Source of the DNA: Promethearchaeota archaeon
GTDB lineage: Archaea > Asgardarchaeota > Lokiarchaeia > Sigyniarchaeales > SOKP01
Assembly (NCBI GenBank): GCA_030615235.1
Contig: JAUWZR010000106.1
Span: 1 to 8,586 of the forward strand
Direction: 5' to 3'
Length of the DNA stretch: 8,586 nucleotides
The number at the start of each line of letters is the position of its first letter. Position 1 is the stretch's first letter. The position numbers were made by a program, and so were the translations under genes. The notes below the pieces were generated by a model. That model searched no databases, had not been told where the DNA came from, and saw only the letters and a program-made list of their open reading frames with translations. Shown here one piece after another: positions 1 through 5,100 of the stretch.

Positions 1-141
1 TACCCATGGTAGATGGGGCCAACCGTCAACGGGTATAGGAAAATCAGAGCCATGAATCAACCAATCAGAAGGAAAAGTCTTCACAATTTCAGGTATCAAA
101 AAAATTCTGGTCGATAAAGAAAGTGCTGAAGTATCTGCCCA
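1..141. repeat. Terminal direct repeat, left copy (circular-contig overlap)
   Basis: Bases 1-141 are identical to 8446-8586, in the same orientation. A perfect 141-base identity confined to the two contig ends is what a de Bruijn assembler with k = 141 leaves when it prints a closed loop. Merging the copies gives a circle of 8,445 bp and joins the two halves of the amidohydrolase gene in frame (141 is a multiple of three). The repeat is therefore probably an assembly overlap and not a biological long terminal repeat. Confidence 0.9.
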
Positions 142-525
142 AAGCCGCACATTTCCACTACTGTTCGCTTTTTCCATAAAGGCATAGAATTCTTTAAACT
201 TGCTTGTAATATAGAGATCAGTCTTTATATCATCCATGACGCCTGTTTCTGGAGAATAGACTGCATCAAGGGCAAGCAGGACAACGCCGTCAATCTCCTC
301 AGATGAGGTAAATATTTTATATAAAAGCTCAAAGTATTCTTTGGTCGAGATCTTTCCATCACGGTCAAAATCGGCATCTTGATTCTCAAGGTTTTCTTCG
401 AGCATGTTGTAAAGAATCCTTGTAAACCAGTGATTATTATCTTCTGCCTTGAAGTAAATATCGTTATCAACATTATTTAAATCAGTGCCATTCCCGGCGA
501 CATGAAAGTGGGCGTCTATTTTCAT
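1..525 (-). CDS. Amidohydrolase-like protein with EF-hand, N-terminal part (runs off the window start)
   Basis: The open frame starts at ATG 523-525, with AAGGAGGT at 530-537 just upstream, and has no stop down to base 1. It encodes 175 residues. Residues 1-9 are MKIDAHFHV, the beta-1 HxH metal motif (H6, H8) of the amidohydrolase superfamily (Amidohydro_2 type). Residues 52-63 form a canonical EF-hand calcium loop (D52, D54, D56, G57, I59, E63). Residues 157-163 are IHGSDFP, with D161 matching the C-terminal catalytic aspartate. Across the circular junction the frame continues into 8445-8299, giving 223 residues. Family members are usually about 300-370 residues; the join near residue 110 (about base 196) goes straight from the beta-2 region to the segment before the HGSDFP motif. 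The central strands carrying the other metal ligands therefore seem to be missing. The gene starts 38 bases after the BamA-like remnant. Probably inactive; substrate unknown. Confidence 0.75.
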   Translation of the reverse strand, partial: MKIDAHFHVAGNGTDLNNVDNDIYFKAEDNNHWFTRILYNMLEENLENQDADFDRDGKISTKEYFELLYKIFTSSEEIDGVVLLALDAVYSPETGVMDDIKTDLYITSKFKEFYAFMEKANSSGNVRLWADTSALSLSTRIFLIPEIVKTFPSDWLIHGSDFPIPVDGWPHLPWV

Positions 526-529
526 TGTT

Positions 530-537
530 ACCTCCTT
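530..537 (-). promoter_or_regulatory. Shine-Dalgarno sequence of the amidohydrolase
   Basis: The minus-strand reading is AAGGAGGT followed by AACA and the ATG at 525. It fixes the start codon of the amidohydrolase and closely resembles the ribosome-binding site of the 43-residue peptide gene (AAGGAGGT then AAGC). Confidence 0.75.
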
Positions 538-563
538 AAAGACTATAAATCATACTTTCAAGC

Positions 564-887
564 TTAAAAAGTGGTTCCTAATGTGAAACGAAAGGCTAAG
601 TTGGTATCCTCGGGATCTATTTTACGGTTATTGTAGGCGAAAATGAGCCTTATGGGAATGGGCAAGCTAGAAAAATATATCCTCATTTCCAGGCCAGCTG
701 AAGAATACATATCGTTCAAGCTAATTTTTTGATCAGAGGAATAGGTCTTGCCCACATCATATAATAAAACGGCGTACAAGGGCCCGCCGACAGGCATAAC
801 GTATTCAGCATTAAATACAATAGATTTTTCCCCGCCGATATTCGTCCCTTGTTCGCTTCGAGGCCCGATGCTGTATCCGCCCTTTCC
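564..887 (-). pseudogene. BamA-like Omp85 barrel, C-terminal remnant (5' truncated)
   Basis: The frame is open from the stop at 564-566 up to an in-frame TGA read from 888-890, giving 107 residues. It reads GGYSIGPRSEQG... then FNAEYVMPVGGPLYAV, LLYDVGKTY and a final FRFTLGTTF. These are landmarks of the last strands of a BamA beta-barrel: the GPR segment after the L6 loop, a (F/L)xxDxG strand and a terminal phenylalanine, as in the C-terminal beta-signal. Signal peptide, POTRA domains and most of the barrel are absent. No start or ribosome-binding site fits the upstream edge; the first ATG in frame (795-797) lies in mid-strand. I read it as the 3' end of a truncated bamA gene, distinct in sequence from the complete Omp85 gene in this window. 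BamA inserts outer-membrane proteins; this fragment could not. Confidence 0.75.
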
Positions 888-1102
888 TCAGTAGCCATAG
901 CCAGTTGAGGCTGGGCCTGGGGTGGAGGCGGGCGTTCTGCAGCAAAAGTCAGCTTAAGATGCCTAAATTGGATTGTAAATGTGTAGAAATAAATAAGGTA
1001 GATAGATTAGTATTATTGGTGATAAAACTCTAATGGATTTGTAGAGGTCTACTTTGATGTATAACGCTCAATTCTGTGATATTTTACTGACGGAAATACA
1101 AG
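888..1102. other. Gene-free spacer containing a GC-rich break next to the bamA remnant
   Basis: About 215 bases lie between the remnant and the 43-residue peptide gene. The part next to the remnant is unusually GC-rich: 36 of 60 bases at 901-960. It can be read as a short proline-rich stretch (ERPPPPQAQPQ) in a different frame from the remnant, with no start signal. The part next to the peptide gene (about 961-1102) is AT-rich, has stops in the frames I read on the minus strand, and holds only weak hairpins. I recognise no gene, IS end or RNA. The sharp composition change suggests a recombination point or a degraded region. Confidence 0.5.
1024..1046 (-). terminator. Weak possible terminator after the 43-residue peptide gene
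   Basis: On the minus strand CTCTA and TAGAG can pair (5 bp, 9-base loop) and are followed by TTTT. The stem is short and AT-containing, so this is only a candidate. It lies about 57 bases past the stop codon of the peptide gene, a sensible place to end a short monocistronic transcript. Confidence 0.2.
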
Positions 1103-1234
1103 TTAGCTTATAGCTTTGCCGAGTGCGCCTATAGCCCCTATAACAGCTCCTGCAAATATCAACCAAGCCCAGACGTCGCTCTTTTCTTCAGCCGTTGTAT
1201 TTAAGGTTTCCAACTTCTCTGCTCTGATCTCCAT
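1103..1234 (-). CDS. 43-residue peptide, candidate RiPP precursor
   Basis: Small gene of 43 codons plus TAA. The start (ATG 1232-1234) is fixed by AAGGAGGT five bases upstream. Residues 1-20 are polar and charged (MEIRAEKLETLN, then TTAEEKSD), like a leader. Residues 21-43 are hydrophobic: VWAWLIFAG, then AVIGAIGALGKAIS. Glycines at 29, 33, 36 and 39 make a glycine-zipper pattern, with K40 and S43 near the end. There is no cysteine. It follows two proteins with PqqD-like recognition domains, so I infer a ribosomal peptide precursor whose C-terminal half is the core. A strong private promoter and ribosome-binding site fit a product needed in excess over its enzymes. GC (about 47% in the 60 bases I counted) is higher than in the two enzyme genes. 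Alternatives are a small single-pass membrane protein, a class II-like bacteriocin or a hydrophobic toxin. I know no family for it. Confidence 0.7.
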   Translation of the reverse strand: MEIRAEKLETLNTTAEEKSDVWAWLIFAGAVIGAIGALGKAIS

Positions 1235-1238
1235 GCTT

Positions 1239-1246
1239 ACCTCCTT
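1239..1246 (-). promoter_or_regulatory. Strong Shine-Dalgarno sequence of the 43-residue peptide gene
   Basis: The minus strand reads AAGGAGGT then AAGC and ATG, close to the ideal anti-16S match and spacing. It is the main evidence that this short frame is translated, and it is stronger than the ribosome-binding sites of the modification and export genes. Confidence 0.8.
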
Positions 1247-1282
1247 TTAAACCTTTTTTCTTGAAATTTACTGATCATTATA

Positions 1283-1310
1283 AATATAATAACTTTTTTT
1301 TCTTTGTCAA
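1283..1310 (-). promoter_or_regulatory. Sigma-70-type promoter of the 43-residue peptide gene
   Basis: On the minus strand a perfect -35 box TTGACA (1305-1310) is followed after 16 bases by TATATT (1283-1288). A perfect TATAAT at 1277-1282 is also present but would be 22 bases away. The spacer is A-rich. Transcription would start near 1272-1276, leaving a leader of about 40 bases that contains the Shine-Dalgarno sequence. The promoter lies between the acyltransferase stop and the peptide gene, so the peptide can be expressed independently of the upstream genes. TGATCA occurs at 1272-1277 and again at 1346-1351, flanking the promoter; I assign it no function. Confidence 0.75.
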
Positions 1311-1348
1311 GAAAAATATATAAATTGCCGGATAGAAACTAAAAGTGA

Positions 1349-2578
1349 TCAGAGAGCACTATCAATACTCATTTTTCTTAAATCATACCATTTTGCCCAC
1401 TGCTCTGGAGAATTCACGAGGAAATTCTGGAGTATCGAAATGAGTTTTTGCAGTATTTCTTGTTCAGAAAAATTCCGCATGTCACTGATTTCATCCAGGA
1501 ACTTTATATGACAATAATTACCTCGATTATAAGTCAACACCGGTATAATAGGCGAATTTGTCTTTTTATGGAGAAAAGCTACTCCTTTATTCATTTTAAT
1601 CATTCGTCCAAAAAATTCTACTTCCATAAGATCATTGGTAAGAGCAATGTGTGTGTCGCAATACAAGAGGATAATTCCACCTTTTTTTAACACGCGAAAT
1701 AATCTGATTCCGACATATTTTCCGCGTTTATAAAAATGCATTTTTAATGGAAATGCCTCCTGGTCAATCTTTTTTACTCGCTCAACTACAATCTCAATTC
1801 CGCCTTCTTCGAGTACTACGGGAGTATGGACTTCAAAGTGATTCTTTGCAAGCACAAATGGACACGAATAGTAATTACCAGTATGGAACCCGCACAATAT
1901 AGTCCCTTTATTCTGTTCCACATTTTTAAGTAATATCTCCATGTTTTCAACTATGAAAAATTTATCAAGCCAAGTGCTCAAATTTCTGTATCCTAATTTG
2001 AAAAACAGCGTCCTATCAAACTCTATTTGATTTAAAAGTCTTATGTTAGCTTCTACAATGTCTTGAATGTTATTCATCAAGCTCCCAGCAAAATTTACAG
2101 CACGTAAACTTTTCTCTATTTCTTCTCTTTTGCCGTCGTGGATTTTTATCTTTTTAAAGAAAATTTTTTTAAAAAAGAGGTATGTCAGATGAATAGGCAC
2201 ATAGTGATACATAAAATGGGATAACTTCAATTGTAAAACGAAGGTAACAAAAAACTTGAGATTAACATACAATGGCTTTTTTTCTGATGTATACAAGGTT
2301 TTATCACCAATAGTAGATATAAGCCGATTCTCAATGAGAGTTTCTAAAAGAGGATTCATATTAATTGTTGATTTTTCAACATCATATTCCTGAGAAAGCA
2401 TCTCCTTAATTTCCTTAATTGTTTTTCCTTTATTGAGCATTTTTACTGTTTTAACACCAACCTCCGAGGTTTTCAAGACGGTGCAGTCTTCCTTCTTAAT
2501 TATGAGAAAGATATTGTGTTCTTGCTCAGTAAAAAACGGTAGTAACTTAATTTTCACATTTTCATCAACAGGCGACAT
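1349..2578 (-). CDS. PqqD-like (RRE) domain fused to LpxL/HtrB-type acyltransferase
   Basis: 409 residues in two parts. Residues ~20-90 match the PqqD-like winged-helix domain: VLKTSEVGVKTVKML, NKGKTIKEIKEMLSQEY and a final LIENRLI helix; such domains bind leader peptides in RiPP pathways. Residues ~200-400 match the lysophospholipid/lipid A acyltransferase family: GTILCGFHTGNYYS (H232), ILLYCDTHIA (D308), EFFGRMIKMNKGVAFLH (from 321), NSPIIPVLTY (341-350) and PEQWAKWYDL (391-400). In LpxL the first motif is HFGNWE (HX4E); here the glutamate position is Y237, so the usual catalytic acid is not there. Residues ~105-145 are hydrophobic/basic and may bind the membrane. AGGAG lies 9 bases before the ATG, and the gene begins 17 bases after the protease gene, so the two are probably co-transcribed. 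Inferred role: fatty-acylation of a leader-bound peptide at the inner membrane. A lipid substrate, or a non-catalytic role, is also possible. Confidence 0.8.
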   Translation of the reverse strand: MSPVDENVKIKLLPFFTEQEHNIFLIIKKEDCTVLKTSEVGVKTVKMLNKGKTIKEIKEMLSQEYDVEKSTINMNPLLETLIENRLISTIGDKTLYTSEKKPLYVNLKFFVTFVLQLKLSHFMYHYVPIHLTYLFFKKIFFKKIKIHDGKREEIEKSLRAVNFAGSLMNNIQDIVEANIRLLNQIEFDRTLFFKLGYRNLSTWLDKFFIVENMEILLKNVEQNKGTILCGFHTGNYYSCPFVLAKNHFEVHTPVVLEEGGIEIVVERVKKIDQEAFPLKMHFYKRGKYVGIRLFRVLKKGGIILLYCDTHIALTNDLMEVEFFGRMIKMNKGVAFLHKKTNSPIIPVLTYNRGNYCHIKFLDEISDMRNFSEQEILQKLISILQNFLVNSPEQWAKWYDLRKMSIDSAL

Positions 2579-2595
2579 ATTAGTTATCTCCTGAA

Positions 2596-3825
2596 TTAAA
2601 ATGATATTTTCAGCATCGGCTTTCTTTGCTTCATCCTCTTCTGATGCATTTTTACGATTATGAAAATAGTGAAATAAATAATCGTTGACACTAATGAATA
2701 AGAAACATTAGGCATATTATCCGAAGATATATTAGTGATATTACTTGCATTCACATTCATTATTTGCAATATAAATAGCAAAATCATGCCAGCGACACCA
2801 AGCACAAATATTGTCGTTAATATCCCATAGTTTAAAATTCGAAAAACTGAAAAAAGGATAACAGCCTTGTTCATTTGTTCTCTATCTTTAGGCACTTTAA
2901 AACGAAGAAAAGACTTAATAACCATATCAGATTTAGTGTATAGATTTTCGATATTAATAAAGTCTGCAAGGACAAAATACAGATCAGTTTTGAGAAAAAT
3001 ATTAAACTGAAAAAGAATGCCAAAGAAACTAAACATGATCACAATATCAATAAAAATAGCCACCAGGCCTGTTTGTATATTGTTTAAAAACAAGAATGCT
3101 TTGATACATATCAAACAACCAATTGTTAAGAAGTCACTCATCATACCAGCTAAGTAGACCTTGTATCTTTTGGATTTTTCGACCATATATAATCCACTTG
3201 CATCGGTTTCCATAACCAGGAGAAAATACCTAGTTCCTAATCTAATACGAGCAGGAACACCGAGACTTAAAGCTGCCAAGTAATGAAAAAATTCGTGTTT
3301 TAACGTCAATAGCCACCCAATGAAAATCGCTGCTATGGCGTACGGAAAATAGTGGCCTTTTAGGTATTCTGTGAAGCTGCTCAGAAGTATTGGGCTATTC
3401 GCTACACAGATAATAGCCAGGCAGCATATGCATGCGTAAAGAACATAGGCCGTTTTCGAAAAAAGGTATCGTGATATTTTATGCAGGGCAGACTTAGCTA
3501 AAGGAGACCTTTTTTTTGATAGAAGAAGTGGCCTATTATCAAAAGCAGAGATCAAATTTGCATCGTACAATGTGAGGATTAAACTTTTTATAGAAATTTC
3601 TTTATGGTATTTCTGTGACATAATTTGCTGAACATCTCCGACGCAATGGCCTTTGTTCATAAGTTCAATAGCTTCAACACCAAGATCTGATGTTTTGACA
3701 AACGAACTATGATAGTCGTAAGTACCTATAATTATGTTCTCACCTTTTTTGTACATTATAAGTGGAACGCTTTTAAGGTGAGAATCTTTGCGAAGTTCAA
3801 TAGTATTTCTTTTCTTTTCTCTCAT
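2596..3825 (-). CDS. PqqD-like (RRE) domain fused to membrane M50 metalloprotease
   Basis: 409 residues. Residues ~15-95 are a PqqD-like domain clearly related to the one in the next gene (VKTSDLGVEAIELMNKG, then QQIMSQKY, then LYDANLIS). Residues ~120-395 form a polytopic M50 (site-2-protease-like) domain with hydrophobic spans near 124-145, 160-176, 225-275, 325-353 and 378-392. The zinc motif is complete: KHEFFHYLAA gives H177, E178, H181. The second motif FNIFLKTDLYFVLADF (274-289) supplies D281, corresponding to the NxxPxxxxDG aspartate, with the glycine changed to L282. ETDASGLYMVEKSKRYKVYL also resembles peptide zinc metalloproteases found with RiPP genes. Likely role: cleaving a peptide in or near the inner membrane. 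The start at 3825 has no clear Shine-Dalgarno; M24 is a possible but less likely start because it would cut the PqqD domain. It lies 81 bases after the Omp85 gene. Confidence 0.85.
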   Translation of the reverse strand: MREKKRNTIELRKDSHLKSVPLIMYKKGENIIIGTYDYHSSFVKTSDLGVEAIELMNKGHCVGDVQQIMSQKYHKEISIKSLILTLYDANLISAFDNRPLLLSKKRSPLAKSALHKISRYLFSKTAYVLYACICCLAIICVANSPILLSSFTEYLKGHYFPYAIAAIFIGWLLTLKHEFFHYLAALSLGVPARIRLGTRYFLLVMETDASGLYMVEKSKRYKVYLAGMMSDFLTIGCLICIKAFLFLNNIQTGLVAIFIDIVIMFSFFGILFQFNIFLKTDLYFVLADFINIENLYTKSDMVIKSFLRFKVPKDREQMNKAVILFSVFRILNYGILTTIFVLGVAGMILLFILQIMNVNASNITNISSDNMPNVSYSLVSTIIYFTIFIIVKMHQKRMKQRKPMLKISF

Positions 3826-3906
3826 TGTAATGTATAGCCGTTCGAGGCGGCAAAAATTTTAGGGGCACTTGGAAGCTAAGTCATGATCAAAGAAGATTTA
3901 TTATTG
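3826..3906. other. Spacer between the Omp85 and M50 genes
   Basis: 81 bases with no recognisable gene. On the minus strand GCCG and CGGC can pair around a 7-base loop, about 20 bases before the M50 start, with no U-tract after it. I see no convincing promoter or terminator, so read-through from the export genes into the M50/acyltransferase pair is possible but not shown. It also marks a composition change, since the genes to its right are more AT-rich. Confidence 0.4.
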
Positions 3907-5100
3907 TTAGAATTTCCATCTATAATCTAAAATTAGCTTAAATTTTGGACTAATATTCAGGTCTATTCTAAAGGTTGATTCTTCCATCAATACCCAAAAC
4001 AGTCCTAGACCAAAATTAGATTTAAAGTTTTGTATACTAAAATCTTTTTTTCTGTCTGTGATAGAACCTAGATCTGAAAAAAAATAAAAAGACGTACCTG
4101 TCCGTTTGTCAATTGGAATACGATATTCAGAAGTAAGAACAATATAATTACTTCCAGAATAAGTTTGAACAGAAAATCCTCTCAAGGTACTTAATCCGCC
4201 AAAATAAAACCTATCATAAATTGGGACATTTCCTTCTGAGATTGTACTCTTTAAATCTAAAGCTAATACACTGCTCTTCCATAAATTAAAAAATGAAGAA
4301 ATTCTGAATGTAGACCGATCGTAAACAGTTTTCCAATCTTTATTTAAAGCTTTATAAAAACCTGTCTCAGCCACTATTCCTTTGGAAGGGAAAATTTCCC
4401 TATCTTTGCTGCAATAGGTGATATCTATACCTAATTTAAAAAGTTCCTCTGGACCAGCAAGATGTAATATAGAGCTACTATCAATTTTTATCTTCTCATA
4501 ACTAGCCCATAAATTAGTTTCTAATTTTGATATTTTATTACCCATTAATATTTTTCCAACAAGCCTATTTTCTTTAAAATCATAAAATTCATTTCTGTAC
4601 CATAAATTACCCAAGCTTATACGCCAAAAAAAATCTATATAATAATTATTTTGATAACCAAACTCTATTTTTTTTAAATTTCCAAGAGGAATGGCTGTTA
4701 ACCACAATTCTTGATTCTTTCCTGAAAGATTATTATAACCTAATTTAAATCCAAGAAAACTTTTATAAGTCTCTTCAGCATAACCTATATGGGGAGTAAT
4801 AAAAATAGCAGATTTTTCCTTTACAATAACTAATAGAATTATTCCCTCGTCGCTCTTCTTTGTCTCTATTTCCACATGAGTAAATATTTTTAAATCCATT
4901 AATTTTTTCTTTCTTTTTTCTATTAAATCAGGATCAAACTTTTGACCTTCTTTTAAGCTAAGGGCTCTCCTTATGATTGTCTCTTTGGTTTTGGTGTTAC
5001 CATAGATTAAGATTTTTGAAATTGCTTGCTTGTTTTCTAAGGAGTAAAGCTGAGAGAAAATAATAAAGATAAGAAAAGTGGAAAAAATCTTTTTTGTCAT
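3907..5100 (-). CDS. Single-POTRA Omp85-family outer-membrane protein
   Basis: 397 residues. Residues 1-20 are a signal peptide (MTKK, hydrophobic core, LYS then L21). Residues ~26-97 form one POTRA domain (ISKILIYGNTKTKETIIRRAL, FDPDLIEKRKKKLMDL, then IFTHVEIET). Residues ~98-397 are a beta-barrel with the Omp85 signature: FYFGGLSTLRGF (298-309) carries the L6 RGF motif, YFFSDLG (339-345) the penultimate-strand motif, and the protein ends in KF, as expected for an outer-membrane beta-signal. BamA has five POTRAs and TamA three, so this is a short relative. It overlaps the propeller gene by 4 bases (ATGA), showing translational coupling; no Shine-Dalgarno is needed or seen. Inferred role: inserting or exporting a partner at the outer membrane, the obvious candidates being the propeller or the small peptide. 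Not a duplicate of the BamA-like remnant at 564-887. Confidence 0.85.
   Translation of the reverse strand: MTKKIFSTFLIFIIFSQLYSLENKQAISKILIYGNTKTKETIIRRALSLKEGQKFDPDLIEKRKKKLMDLKIFTHVEIETKKSDEGIILLVIVKEKSAIFITPHIGYAEETYKSFLGFKLGYNNLSGKNQELWLTAIPLGNLKKIEFGYQNNYYIDFFWRISLGNLWYRNEFYDFKENRLVGKILMGNKISKLETNLWASYEKIKIDSSSILHLAGPEELFKLGIDITYCSKDREIFPSKGIVAETGFYKALNKDWKTVYDRSTFRISSFFNLWKSSVLALDLKSTISEGNVPIYDRFYFGGLSTLRGFSVQTYSGSNYIVLTSEYRIPIDKRTGTSFYFFSDLGSITDRKKDFSIQNFKSNFGLGLFWVLMEESTFRIDLNISPKFKLILDYRWKF

Noticed and set aside
225..473. 82-codon open frame on the minus strand
   Set aside because: It lies within the amidohydrolase in another frame. The amidohydrolase frame has a good ribosome-binding site and clear motifs, while this frame has none.
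716..898. 60-codon frame (MATEERADTASG...) overlapping the BamA-like remnant
   Set aside because: The remnant frame matches BamA strand motifs over the same bases. This one has no ribosome-binding site or recognisable domain. Its upstream extension is proline-rich but unrecognised.
1448..1690. 80-codon plus-strand frame
   Set aside because: It is antisense to the conserved acyltransferase domain and has no start signal.
3840..3860. Hairpin GCCG...CGGC before the M50 gene as a terminator
   Set aside because: It has only four base pairs and no U-tract follows it on the minus strand.
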